A stretch of 64,000 bases of DNA from Streptomyces sp. NL15-2K (GTDB lineage: Bacteria; Actinomycetota; Actinomycetes; Streptomycetales; Streptomycetaceae). Positions 41,657 through 50,546 of the stretch are shown piece after piece. Under the pieces are notes generated by a model, which saw only the letters and a program-made list of their open reading frames with translations, was not told the DNA's origin and ran no database searches. Both the position numbers and the translations under genes were made by a program. The stretch is taken from the NCBI RefSeq assembly GCF_030551255.1, contig NZ_CP130630.1, positions 9,857,001-9,921,000 of the forward strand, written 5' to 3'. Position 1 is the first letter of the stretch. Every line of letters starts with the position of its first letter.

Positions 41657-43389
41657 TCCGCCGCCTCGCCCGCTACCTCGGTCCCGAACACGCTGCCCTC
41701 ATCTACGGCTACCTCCGCTGGACCATCTGCTCCAGCCTCATCCAGGGCCTCACCCTCGCGTTCACCATCCCGGTCCTGCGCGCACTGCTGACCGGGAACA
41801 CCAAGGAGGCCGCCGGCTGGCTGGCAGGCTTCGGCGCCGCCGCCGTCATCTCATGGTGGATCGAGTACACCGCAACCCTGAAGGGCTTCGACGCGGCGAT
41901 CGAGTTGCTCACCACCCTGCGATACCGGGTCGGCGACCACGTCGCGACCTTGCCGCTGGGATGGTTCACGCCAACCAACACCAGCACCCTGGGACTCACG
42001 CTCAGCAAGGGCGTCATGGACATCCTCGCGCTCCCCGTACGCCAACTGACCGCCCTGATCAAGTCGATCGTGATTCCGCTGGTCCTCATCGTCGCCCTCG
42101 CGATCGTGGACCACCGGATCGGGCTGACCGCACTGGCCGCGGTGCCCGCGGTCGTGGCCCTGTACTGGTGGGCCGGCAGGCTCGGCCGCCGCGCCGACGC
42201 CGCCGTCAACCGGGCCACCGCCGACGCCAGCGACCGTATGGTCGAATTCGCACAGGCGCAGCCAGTGCTGCGCACCTTCGGAAGAGCGGGATCGGCCACC
42301 GACCGATTCGACCAGGCACTGCAAGAACAAGCCCGCACCGAGCGCCGCCAACTCTGGCTCGTCCTACCCCCCGTCATTCTCAACGGCATGGTCGTCCGGA
42401 TCGCCCTGCTCGCCCTGCTGTCCACGGTGATCGCGTTCGCCGCCGGTGTCACCGACCCCCTCGCCCTCGCCACCTTGTTGGCGACCTTGCCGGTCATCAA
42501 CCGCCTCGTCACCCCGCTCGGCGAGGTCGCCAGCCACGCCACCGTCATCCGCACCGCGGCCGCGCACATGGACGCCGTCGACGCCATCCTGGACGCCCAG
42601 CCTCTTCCAGAAACCGCCGTGCCCCGCCACCCGGCAGACGCGACTGTCGAGTTCGACAACGTCTCCTTCGCCTACGGCACCGGCGCTCCGGTGCTCAACG
42701 GCATCGACTTCACCGTCCCGCAAGGCACTACGACCGCGATCGTCGGGCCATCGGGCTCCGGCAAGAGCACACTCATCCGTCTCGCGGCCCGGTTCTTCGA
42801 CCCGCAGGAGGGTGAGATCCGCATCGGGAAAGCTCCGCTCACCCTGATCGGCGCCGAGAACCTGCACCACATGGTCGCCCCGGTCTTCCAGGACAACTAT
42901 CTCTTCTCCGGCAGCCTCGCCGACAACGTCCGCATCGCCCGCCCCGACGCCACCGACGCCGACCTCGACCAGGTCGCGCAGCGCGCCGGCCTGACCGACG
43001 TCATCACCGCCCTGCCAGAGGGGTGGCACAGCCAGGTCGGCGAAGGCGGCACACGTCTGTCAGGCGGGGAGAGGCAGCGCGTCGCCATCGCCCGCGCCTT
43101 CCTCAAAGACGCACCCATCCTGCTCCTCGACGAAGCCACCGGCTCCCTCGATGCGGAAAACCAGCAAGCGTTCGCCACCGCCATCGACACCCTCAGCCGG
43201 GAGAAGACGGTCATCGTCATCGCTCACCAGCTCTCCACCATCACCACAGCGGACGAAATACTCTTCCTCGAGGACGGACGCATCGTCGAACGCGGCACAC
43301 ACCAGGAACTTCTCACCATGAACCAGCGCTACGCAGCACACTGGCGAGCACTCAACGCCGCCCGCACCTGGCGACTCCTCGAACCATGA
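41653..43389 (+). CDS. ABC half-transporter 2, YbtQ/IrtB-like
   Basis: The 578-aa protein begins in the ATGA overlap of the first half-transporter. It has the same fold: membrane domain (about 15-310) and ATPase with GPSGSGKST, LSGGERQRVAIARA and ILLLDEATGSLD. It should form a heterodimer with the upstream protein. Both ATP sites appear intact. Its stop overlaps the start of a TetR-family gene, so the three genes are one transcription unit. Confidence 0.9.
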   Translation: MIRRLARYLGPEHAALIYGYLRWTICSSLIQGLTLAFTIPVLRALLTGNTKEAAGWLAGFGAAAVISWWIEYTATLKGFDAAIELLTTLRYRVGDHVATLPLGWFTPTNTSTLGLTLSKGVMDILALPVRQLTALIKSIVIPLVLIVALAIVDHRIGLTALAAVPAVVALYWWAGRLGRRADAAVNRATADASDRMVEFAQAQPVLRTFGRAGSATDRFDQALQEQARTERRQLWLVLPPVILNGMVVRIALLALLSTVIAFAAGVTDPLALATLLATLPVINRLVTPLGEVASHATVIRTAAAHMDAVDAILDAQPLPETAVPRHPADATVEFDNVSFAYGTGAPVLNGIDFTVPQGTTTAIVGPSGSGKSTLIRLAARFFDPQEGEIRIGKAPLTLIGAENLHHMVAPVFQDNYLFSGSLADNVRIARPDATDADLDQVAQRAGLTDVITALPEGWHSQVGEGGTRLSGGERQRVAIARAFLKDAPILLLDEATGSLDAENQQAFATAIDTLSREKTVIVIAHQLSTITTADEILFLEDGRIVERGTHQELLTMNQRYAAHWRALNAARTWRLLEP

Positions 43390-44039
43390 CCATCCCCCGC
43401 CGTTCCAGCGGACGGCCACGAAAACTCACCAACGGCGACATCATCGACGCCGTCCTTGAGGAGGGGTTCGCCGGCATCACCGTTCCCGCCGTCGCACGCC
43501 GGCTCGGAGTCTCCACCATGACCCTCTACCGGTACGCACCCACGAGAGCCGATTTGCTCGCCCTCGCTTGGAACCACGTCATCACCACCACCAACTGGCC
43601 ACCCCTCACCGGACCCTGGCGGCAGATCCTTCACACACACGCGACAGCGTTCTGGCACCTCCTCGCACAGTATCCGGGGGTCGTCACAGAACTCTCCCAA
43701 GCCCTCATGCCGACCGAGATGATGCACCGCATCGACGACGTCGCCGTCGCCCTCGTCGACCAGGGCTTCACCGCCGAGGACGCGGTCCTGTCCGTCGACC
43801 TCGTCATCGACCTCACCGTCGACCACCGCCGTGGCGTCGAGAACATCCACGGACTCGTCGACGCTCCAGCGACGCTGGATGCCATGGCACAACTCTGGGC
43901 CCCCAAGGACACCGATCCACCCAACAGGCGGGCGGTACGAGCCGCAATGGCCAACGCCATCACACTCACCCCGTTCGACTGGTTCACACAGAAGCTCGAC
44001 CTCGCACTCAGAGGTATCGACGCCAGATTCCAAAGGTAG
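43386..44039 (+). CDS. TetR-family regulator at the end of the transporter operon
   Basis: The 217-aa protein starts at ATG 43386 in the stop of the ABC gene (ATGA). Residues about 18-60 form the TetR helix-turn-helix (VPAVARRLGVSTMTLYRYAPTRADLL). The C-terminal domain resembles the TetR_C group seen in TetR/ActII-type proteins (WRQILHTHATAFWHLLAQYPGVV). It probably senses a small molecule, perhaps the metallophore or another transported compound, and controls its own operon. Neither ligand nor operator was identified. Confidence 0.85.
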   Translation: MTIPRRSSGRPRKLTNGDIIDAVLEEGFAGITVPAVARRLGVSTMTLYRYAPTRADLLALAWNHVITTTNWPPLTGPWRQILHTHATAFWHLLAQYPGVVTELSQALMPTEMMHRIDDVAVALVDQGFTAEDAVLSVDLVIDLTVDHRRGVENIHGLVDAPATLDAMAQLWAPKDTDPPNRRAVRAAMANAITLTPFDWFTQKLDLALRGIDARFQR

Positions 44040-44128
44040 AGCCGGTTCCACCAGCCATTCGCGGCCCGACCCGCGGTCGAGCAGCGGCGATCGGCGACCC
44101 GTCCAGCCCCACCCGGGTCGCCCTCTAA

Positions 44129-44500
44129 GTCGTCTCAGGCATCGGCATCCTCGGTGGCGGCGTCATCCTCCGTGAGGGCACTTCCGCGCGCGGCCGGAAC
44201 ACCGCCGCGACTCTGTGGTGCTGGGCGGCCGTCGGTGTGCCGGCCGCTTCCGACCGGCTGGACCTGACCGTGCTCGGCGCGGCCACGGTCGTCGACATCC
44301 ACCTGATACTGCAGCCCGCAGCCGCATGATCGGCCGGGCTCACAGGGCACCAACGACACCCCCGTCATGCTGCACACCAGCTGCGACAGCCCCGATGAGG
44401 CCCGCCTCCGAGCCCTGCTCATCCAGATGCTCAGCAGCACCGACCCTCAGCTGGCCGGTCTGCGCATCCGCCGCGCCCACGACACCACTACGGGCTGCCG
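44129..44500 (+). pseudogene. mgtC/sapB-family relic
   Basis: The frame at 44129-44329 reads VVSGIGILGGGVILREGTSA and then NTAATLWCWAAVGVPAA, the conserved membrane core of MgtC/SapB proteins. A stop (TGA 44327) and a frameshift follow. The C-terminal domain continues in another frame near 44380-44490 (EARLRALLIQMLSS and PQLAGLR). The N-terminal third is missing. It is a broken magnesium-related membrane gene left next to transposon debris. Confidence 0.7.
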
Positions 44501-44518
44501 TGGGGTGTGTCAATTTAA

Positions 44519-45330
44519 CGGCCCTGTCTCACATTCGGTGGTGACGGAGCGTGCCGCTATCCGAGGAGGATGCGGTGGCGAGTAAGGGTGAAGCCTGATC
44601 GTCCGTGCATCTGGCGCGCGATCCGCTTGGTCTTGGTGTTGACGCCCTCGGTGGGGCCATTGCTGTACGGAAGCGTGAGCGCGGCGATCACGGCCTCGCG
44701 GTCCCGCTCCAGGCCCCGGGTGAAGGCGTGCAGATGAGGCAGATCGACTGCGCGGACCTGGACGATCCAGCGTGAGAGCCCGTGGGCATTTCCTGCGCAA
44801 GGCGTCAGGAGTTCGGCGAGGCCCCGACAGTGGCGGCCAGTTGGGTCAGCTCGGGGCAGGCTGCGGTGATCCGGGGCAGCAGATCGCGATGCTCGGCCTT
44901 GAGGCTGTCGGGCCTGGTGAGGATCATCCGGGCGAGCCGGCGCGGGGAGATGTGGGTGCGGTCAGCGTCTGCGCGGCCCGGGTTGATGTACTTGTGCAGG
45001 ACGTTCAGGCAGCCCGTGAAGCCGAGGGGTACTTGGGGACGCGGAGCATCCGCTCGGGCCGGTCGGCTCGCGCGTAGCGTTTGACGGTGTTCAGGGCCAG
45101 TTGCAGGCGGCGGGCGCACTCGAGCAGGCCCACGCACTGGTCGAGCAGGCCGTGGACCTGGTGCCAGCGTTCCAGGATCGTCTGCGCGCAGGGCCCGTCG
45201 TACAGGGGCGTGTCCAGCACGGCGGCCCAGCAGGTGCTGTGTGCCTTCACCTAGCTCAGGGCGGCTTCGCACAGGTTGTGCCACAGGTGCCACCTTTTCG
45301 CGACCTGCACCGCGTCGGGCAGGGCGCGGG
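44519..45330 (-). mobile_element. ISL3-family transposase relic
   Basis: Read on the minus strand, pieces of an ISL3 transposase appear in order: QVAKRWHLWHNLCEAALS, a stop, VHGLLDQCVGLLECARRL with LALNTVKRYARA, then RRLARMILTRPDSL and CPELTQLAATVG, then LPHLHAFTRGLERDREAV and TLPYSNGPTEGVNTKTKRI with QMHGRSGF. Frameshifts and at least one stop separate them, and the N-terminal zinc-finger part is missing. The sequence near 44520 (GGCCCTGTCTCACATTCGG) may be one terminus. Not functional. Confidence 0.75.
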
Positions 45331-45332
45331 CG

Positions 45333-45440
45333 CTTCACATCCTTGCGCGGTGGGCCGGGCACACGAACGTGAAGACCACCAAGAAGTGGTACGTGAAGCC
45401 GGATGTCGAGGATCTTCGCGAAGCCGCCACTGCGGGGGAT
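45333..45440 (+). pseudogene. Tyrosine recombinase C-terminal fragment
   Basis: The short plus-strand stretch reads ARWAGHTNVKTTKKWYVKPD then VEDLREAA, the last helix region of phage-type integrases (LGHxxVxTT..Y). Only about 35 codons remain. It abuts the ISL3 relic and suggests a lost integrative element. Confidence 0.55.
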
Positions 45441-45744
45441 GGCCTGCATGGGGTTGCGACGGAGGGAGGGCCCGTCCGGCTACGGCACCGTTTCCTATCA
45501 GAGGACGACGCAACTCGTTCACCGTGTGGTGTTCAAGCTGCTGGTTGGGGAGATCCCGCAAGGCTTTCAGGTGAGTCACGCCGAGCCACGGGGATCCAAC
45601 CACACTCGATGCTGCAACCCGCATTACCCCGGCAGGGCCCATTGTCGACACGCTCACGAGTGCACGCCGGAGAACACTTACCTGGATCCCCGAGGGGTCC
45701 GGCGGTGCCGGGCCTGTCGTCGCGAGAGGGACAAGAGCCGTTAG
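45439..45744 (+). pseudogene. HNH-endonuclease-like remnant
   Basis: A 101-codon frame from ATG 45439 reads GYGTVSYQ, LVHRVVFKLLVGEIPQGFQV, a Cys/His segment (HTRCCNPHY), then HECTPENTYLDPRGVRRCRA and ERDKSR. Both ends are typical of phage HNH homing endonucleases, but the spacing between the His and the NPxH part is abnormal, as if an internal segment was lost. It may be a decayed gene. The overlapping recombinase fragment and lack of a ribosome site support this. Confidence 0.55.
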
Positions 45745-45793
45745 GTTGGGACCGGCCATGTGAGATCCCGTGAGAGATGAGAGGCTCAGACGG

Positions 45794-47092
45794 GTGAGCG
45801 AGACACCACCGAACACCCTGCAATACCGCTTTGACGGACCAGAAGACGCCCCGGTCCTGATCTTGGGTCCCTCCCTGGGTACCACATGGCACATGTGGGA
45901 CAGGCAGGTCCCCGAGCTGGCCAAGCAGTGGCGCATCTTCCGGTTCGACCTGCCGGGGCACGGCGGCGCGCCCGCGTACCCGGCCGGCTCGGTCGGCGAT
46001 CTCTCCGCGCGGCTGCTCGCCACGCTCGACAGCCTCGGCGTGCAGCGCTTCGGCTACGCCGGCTGCGCCCTCGGCGGCGCGGTCGGCATCGAGCTGGCCC
46101 TGCGCCACCCGGAGCGCCTCGCCTCGCTCGCGCTGATCGCCGCCTCGCCCCGCTTCGGCACGGCCGACGAGTTCCGGCAGCGGGGCGTGATAGTGCGGAC
46201 GAACGGGCTCGACCCGATCGCCCGCACCTCCCCCGACCGCTGGTTCACGAGCGGGTTCGCCGCCGCGCAGCCGGCGATCACCGAGTGGGCGGTGCAGATG
46301 GTGCGCACCACCGACCCCGGCTGCTACATCGCGGCCTGCGAGGCGCTCGCCTCGTTCGACGTACGGGCCGAACTCGCCCGCGTCGGTGCCCCCACCCTCG
46401 TCCTCGTCGGCTCGGACGACCAGGTCACCGGCCCGGCAGAGGCCCGCACCCTGGTCGCGGGCATCCCGGACGCCCGGCTCGCCGTCGTCCCCGGCGCCTC
46501 CCACCTGGTCCCGGTCGAGCAGCCGGCCGCCGTGACCGACCTGCTGGTGAGACATTTCTCCACCGCCTGGCAGCCCGCCTTCGACTCCACCACCGGCCAG
46601 ATGGCGGCCATAGGGGCGCCGCCGGTCAAGCCGGTCCTGTCCGCCGCACCGCCGCAGCCCGCGCCCCGCGCCGAGATCGCCCCGGCCGTGGAAGCGCAGG
46701 TCATGAGCCGCCCCGACCCGTACGACGCCGGGATCAAGGTCCGCCGCGAGGTACTCGGCGACGCGCATGTCGACCGGGCGCTGGCGCAGGCCGACGAGTT
46801 CTCGGGGGACTTCCAGGAGTTCATCACCCGCTACGCCTGGGGCGAGATCTGGGACCGGCCCGGCCTCGACCGGCGCTCGCGCAGCTGCGTCACCCTCACC
46901 GCACTGGTCGCGGGCGGCCACCTCGAGGAGCTCGCCTTCCACACCCGCGCCGCCCTGCGCAACGGCCTCACCCCCGCCGAGATCAAGGAGGTGCTGCTGC
47001 AGGCGGCGGTCTACTGCGGCGTACCGGCGGCCAACAGCGCGTTCAAGGTGGCCCAGCAGGTCATCCGCGAGGAGACCACCCCCACCGAGTGA
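45794..47092 (+). CDS. pcaL: Fused 3-oxoadipate enol-lactonase / 4-carboxymuconolactone decarboxylase
   Basis: I use GTG 45794 as the start (432 aa). Residues about 1-260 are an alpha/beta hydrolase with the family signatures GPSLGTTWHMWDRQ, an elbow GCALGG and a final GASHLVPVEQP. Residues about 315-425 are the carboxymuconolactone decarboxylase domain (GIKVRREVLGDAHVDRA, AVYCGVPAANSAFK). Such fusions (PcaL) are known from Streptomyces and catalyse two consecutive steps of the protocatechuate branch of the beta-ketoadipate pathway. The elbow carries Cys-Ala where Ser is expected (GCALGG), which could affect the lactonase half. No other pca gene is in the window. Confidence 0.88.
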   Translation: MSETPPNTLQYRFDGPEDAPVLILGPSLGTTWHMWDRQVPELAKQWRIFRFDLPGHGGAPAYPAGSVGDLSARLLATLDSLGVQRFGYAGCALGGAVGIELALRHPERLASLALIAASPRFGTADEFRQRGVIVRTNGLDPIARTSPDRWFTSGFAAAQPAITEWAVQMVRTTDPGCYIAACEALASFDVRAELARVGAPTLVLVGSDDQVTGPAEARTLVAGIPDARLAVVPGASHLVPVEQPAAVTDLLVRHFSTAWQPAFDSTTGQMAAIGAPPVKPVLSAAPPQPAPRAEIAPAVEAQVMSRPDPYDAGIKVRREVLGDAHVDRALAQADEFSGDFQEFITRYAWGEIWDRPGLDRRSRSCVTLTALVAGGHLEELAFHTRAALRNGLTPAEIKEVLLQAAVYCGVPAANSAFKVAQQVIREETTPTE

Positions 47093-47146
47093 GGAGACCA
47101 CCCCCGCCGGTGAGCCCCGCCCCCGCCCCGGGGGCAGGATGGATCC

Positions 47147-47782
47147 ATGAAGCTCACGAAGAAGTCGCATGCCTGCGTCCGTCTCGAAAAGGACGGGCAG
47201 ACGCTCGTCCTCGACCCCGGCGGATTCAGCGAGGAGGACGCCGCGCTCGGCGCGGACGCGATCCTCGTCACACACGAGCACCCCGACCACTTCGACGAAC
47301 TACGACTGCGCGCCGCCATGGAGAACAACCCGGCCGCGCGGATCTGGACCCTGAAGTCGGTCGCGGAGAAGATCTCGTCGGCCTTCCCCGGCCGCGTGCA
47401 CACGGTCGGCCACGGCGACACCTTCACCGCCGCCGGCTTCGACGTCCAGGTCCACGGCGAACTGCACGCCGTCATCCACCCGGACATCCCGCGCATCACC
47501 AACGTCGGCTACCTCGTCGACGACGGCAGGGTCTTCCACCCCGGCGACGCCCTCACCGTCCCCGACCACGCCGTCGAGACCTTGATGCTCCCGGTTATGG
47601 CGCCCTGGAACAAGATCTCCGAGGTCATCGACTACGTCCGCGAGGTCGAGCCGCAGCGCGCGTACGACATCCACGACGCCCTGCTCACCGACCTCGCCCG
47701 CCCGGTCTACGACCGCCAGATCGGCGCCCTGGGCGGCTCGGAGCACCTCCGGCTGACGCCCGGGGACTCGGCACAGGTGTGA
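47147..47782 (+). CDS. Metallo-beta-lactamase-fold hydrolase (UlaG-like)
   Basis: The 211-aa protein has THEHPDHFDEL, the metal-binding HxHxDH motif, and further ligands in HGELHAVIHP and FHPGDALTVP. It matches small UlaG/YfiT-like metal-dependent hydrolases of unknown substrate. It is a single-domain cytosolic protein that binds two zinc or manganese ions. It starts 54 nt after pcaL and precedes exonuclease III. Confidence 0.88.
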   Translation: MKLTKKSHACVRLEKDGQTLVLDPGGFSEEDAALGADAILVTHEHPDHFDELRLRAAMENNPAARIWTLKSVAEKISSAFPGRVHTVGHGDTFTAAGFDVQVHGELHAVIHPDIPRITNVGYLVDDGRVFHPGDALTVPDHAVETLMLPVMAPWNKISEVIDYVREVEPQRAYDIHDALLTDLARPVYDRQIGALGGSEHLRLTPGDSAQV

Positions 47783-47788
47783 CCGCAC

Positions 47789-47820
47789 CCGGGCGGGCGG
47801 CGTTGTCGGACCCGCCCGGT
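47789..47820 (+). terminator. Stem-loop after the metallo-hydrolase gene
   Basis: CCGGGCGGG (47789-47797) pairs with CCCGCCCGG (47811-47819) around 13 nt. It follows the stop at 47782 closely and precedes the xth start at 47833. A hairpin terminator is plausible, but the next gene begins only 13 nt later. Confidence 0.45.
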
Positions 47821-47832
47821 AGGTTGTGAGGC

Positions 47833-48612
47833 ATGCGCATCGCGACCTGGAACGTGAACTCGATCACCGCCCGCCTGCCGAGGCTCCTGGCCTGGCTGGA
47901 GAGCAGCGGCACGGACGTGCTGTGCCTCCAGGAGGCCAAGGTCGCCGAGGAGCAGTTCCCGCTCGACGAGCTGCGCGACCTGGGCTACGAGGCGGCGGTG
48001 CACGCCACCGGCCGGTGGAACGGCGTGGCGGTGCTCTCCCGCGTCGGCCTGAAGGAGGTCGTCAAGGGACTGCCCGGCGACCCCGGCTACGACGGCCTGC
48101 AGGAGCCCCGGGCCATCTCCGCGACCTGCGGCCCGGTCCGCGTCTGGTCGGTGTACGTGCCGAACGGCCGTGAGGTGGACCACCCCCACTACGCCTACAA
48201 ACTCCAGTGGTTCGAGGCCCTGAAAGCCGCTATCGCGGGTGACGCGACAGGCAGCCGCCCGTTCGCCGTGATGGGCGACTACAACGTGGCCCCGACGGAC
48301 GACGACGTGTACGACAGGTCCGCGTTCGAGGGCTCCACCCACGTCACCCCCGCCGAGCGGGCCGCCCTTGCGTCCCTGCGCGAGGCCGGTCTGTCGGACG
48401 TGGTCCCGCGGCCCCTGAAGTACGAGCACCCGTTCACGTACTGGGACTACCGCCAGCTCTGCTTCCCCAAGAACCGCGGCATGCGCATCGACCTGGTGTA
48501 CGCCAACGAGCCGTTCACCAAGGCGGTCACCGACGCGTACGTCGACCGCGAGGAGCGCAAGGGCAAGGGTGCCTCCGACCACGCACCGGTCGTGGTGGAC
48601 CTCGAGGTCTAG
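47833..48612 (+). CDS. xth: Exodeoxyribonuclease III
   Basis: The 259-aa endonuclease/exonuclease/phosphatase protein has all ExoIII landmarks: IATWNVNSITAR, LCLQEAKV, VYVPNGREVDHP, MGDYNVAP, FTYWDYR, RIDLVYAN and SDHAPVVVDLEV. It repairs abasic sites in DNA and uses Mg. The sequence is intact. Its TAG stop lies in CTAG at 48609-48612, immediately followed by the end of an IS5-family relic. The insertion left the coding sequence unchanged. Confidence 0.93.
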   Translation: MRIATWNVNSITARLPRLLAWLESSGTDVLCLQEAKVAEEQFPLDELRDLGYEAAVHATGRWNGVAVLSRVGLKEVVKGLPGDPGYDGLQEPRAISATCGPVRVWSVYVPNGREVDHPHYAYKLQWFEALKAAIAGDATGSRPFAVMGDYNVAPTDDDVYDRSAFEGSTHVTPAERAALASLREAGLSDVVPRPLKYEHPFTYWDYRQLCFPKNRGMRIDLVYANEPFTKAVTDAYVDREERKGKGASDHAPVVVDLEV

Positions 48613-49082
48613 GGCGTTTCTGATGGCTCTTGGACGATGTCGCGGAGCCAGATGACGACGGCCGTGACGGTCAGGGTGCCGTGGCCTTGATGCCCCGTCG
48701 CCGCAGACAGGCGCGGTTGTCGCGGCTGGAGTACGCCTTGTCGCCGCGGACGCGATCGGGACGGCTGCGTGGCCGGCCGGGTCCGCGCCGCTGGATCCGT
48801 AAGCCGTCCAGTACGTGGATGAACATGGGGCTGTCGCCCCGCTGGCCCGGAGAGGTCTGCCAGGTCAGCGGGCGGGCCCGGTCGTCGGACAGCAGGTGGA
48901 TCTCGCTGGTCGGTCCGCCCCGTGAGCGCCCCAGTGCCTCCCGTCCATCGGCCTCCACACGCGCACCGCCCCCTTTTGCGGGAAGTCGCGCGGCGGCCGG
49001 TGGCGGGCCCCGGCGGCGTGCTGATGTGCCCGGCAGGAGGTGGAGTCGATGTTCACCGCCCGCTCCTGTACGCGCTGCAGGT
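48613..49082 (-). mobile_element. IS5-family element relic, copy 1
   Basis: The end GGCGTTTCTGATGGCTC begins right after CTAG 48609-48612. On the minus strand, pieces of an IS5-family transposase follow: DSTSCRAHQHAAGARHR, SEIHLLSDDRARPLTWQT, DSPMFIHVLDGLRIQRRG, RGDKAYSSRDNRACLRRRGI. Compared with copy 2 at 55018-55375, a segment between GGTGCCG and TGGCCTTGATG near 48680 is deleted. The other terminus is missing. Non-functional. Confidence 0.82.
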
Positions 49083-49119
49083 GCTCCTCCCGTCGCCAGG
49101 AGCTGGCGACGGGAGGAGC
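49083..49119. repeat. 17-bp perfect inverted repeat with 3-nt spacer
   Basis: GCTCCTCCCGTCGCCAG (49083-49099) is the exact complement of CTGGCGACGGGAGGAGC (49103-49119). It lies at the border of the IS5 relic and the broken ATPase gene. Confidence 0.9.
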
Positions 49120-50350
49120 GAGAGCTGCAGAAGGTGGCGGCAGGGGTCGGCAGGGGGCGGCCCGGGCGGTGCGTGATGTTGCGTGGGCGGCGCCGGGTGG
49201 GCAAGTCGCGACTGGTCGAGCGGTTCGCGGAGCGCTCCGGGCCCCGTTCTTGTTCTACGCGGCGACCGGTGCGTCCCCCAGGGATGATCTGGCACGGCTG
49301 GCCCGGGACGCCCAGGCGTCGACGCTGCCGTTGGCGGGGCTGGTGGCCGCCGCGCGGCCGGAGAGCTGGGACGCCGCGTTCGATGTGCTGGCCGCGGCGC
49401 TGCCCGCCGATCGGGCGAGCGTGCTGGTCATCGACGAGGTGCCGTACTTGATGGATGCCGATGGCGCCTTTGAGGGGATGCTGCAACGGGCCTGGGACCG
49501 GGTGCTGGAGACCAAGCCGGTGCTGCTGGTCCTCATCGGCTCCGATCTGTCGATGATGGAGGCCCTGAACAGCTACGGACGCCCCTTCCACCAGCGCGGC
49601 CGGGAGATGGTGCTGGGACCGCTCAACCCCGCCGAGGTGGGGCGGATGCTCGGGCTGGAACCGGCGGAAGCCTTCGACGCCGCGCTGGTCACCGGCGGGC
49701 TGCCGCTGATCTGCGCGTAGTGGCCGCGAGGTGCGGGGTTGTGGGACTTCCTCGGTGAGGCGCTGAGCGACCCGGTCTCGGCCCTGCTGGTATCGGCCGA
49801 GCGTTCGCTGGCTGCCGAATTTCCCCCGCAGGCTCAGGCGCGTACGGTGCTGGCGGCTATCGGCAGTGGCGAGCGGACCTTCACCAACATCGCCCGTGCA
49901 GCCGGCGGAATCGCGGCCACGCCACTGCAGCGAGCGCTGGAGCTGCTCACGGACAAGCGGATCGTCGCTGCGGAGCTGCCCGTATCGCTGCGTCCGTCGA
50001 AGGACCGCCGCTACCGGGTGGCAGATCCCTACCTGCGGTTTTGGCTGCATCTGCTCGGCCCGTCCATGGAGGAGATCGAGCGGGGGCGGGGCGATCTGAC
50101 CTTGGCGCGCATCCGGGAGAACTGGACCAGCTGGCGCGGCCGGGCCGTCGAGCCCCTTGTCCGCGAGGCCCTGGCACGGACACTGCCCGACGACCGGCTG
50201 CCCGCGGCCCCCGCAGTGGGTGGCTATTGGACCCGTACCAACGATGTCGAGATCGATATCGTCGGGGCGGATGGCAGGCGAGGCACGAGAGTTGGGGAGC
50301 GCGATCAGGCTGAACAGACGTTGGAGTTCGGCTTCAACGTCCAGCGGTAG
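49100..50350 (+). pseudogene. Broken AAA ATPase (COG1672/DUF234-type)
   Basis: The N-terminal P-loop (CVMLRGRRRVGKSRLVERF) reads in one frame near 49175-49240. The rest continues in another: FLFYAATGASPRDDLARL, VLVIDEVPYLM (Walker B), LVLIGSDLSMME. A TAG at 49718 interrupts the frame after ALVTGGLPLICA, and the C-terminal domain (KDRRYRVADPYLRFWLHLL, NDVEIDIVGADG) goes on in the same frame to 50350. One frameshift plus one stop make it a pseudogene. Intact relatives are about 470 aa ATPases of unknown function common in Streptomyces. 50351-50546 contains no gene. Confidence 0.8.
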
Positions 50351-50546
50351 GGGCGGTGCTGGGACGCACGAGGCCGTAGCGATCTGGATTGGCTGATTCT
50401 TCGCCCGTCTTTGCTTGTGACGATCCCGGTATCGGTCCCGGTTCACTCGGGCCGGCCGAGTTTCACGGTCGGGCAGTCGCGCTGATGTCGCTGAAACTCT
50501 CGCCCGGTCGCTGCGTCACAGTCGGCAGCCGCCGACGTAAGTGCGC

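Noticed and set aside
48671..50446. A 591-codon minus-strand frame covering the ATPase region
   Set aside because: Part of it is the IS5 relic in frame, the rest is antisense of the broken ATPase. Not one gene.
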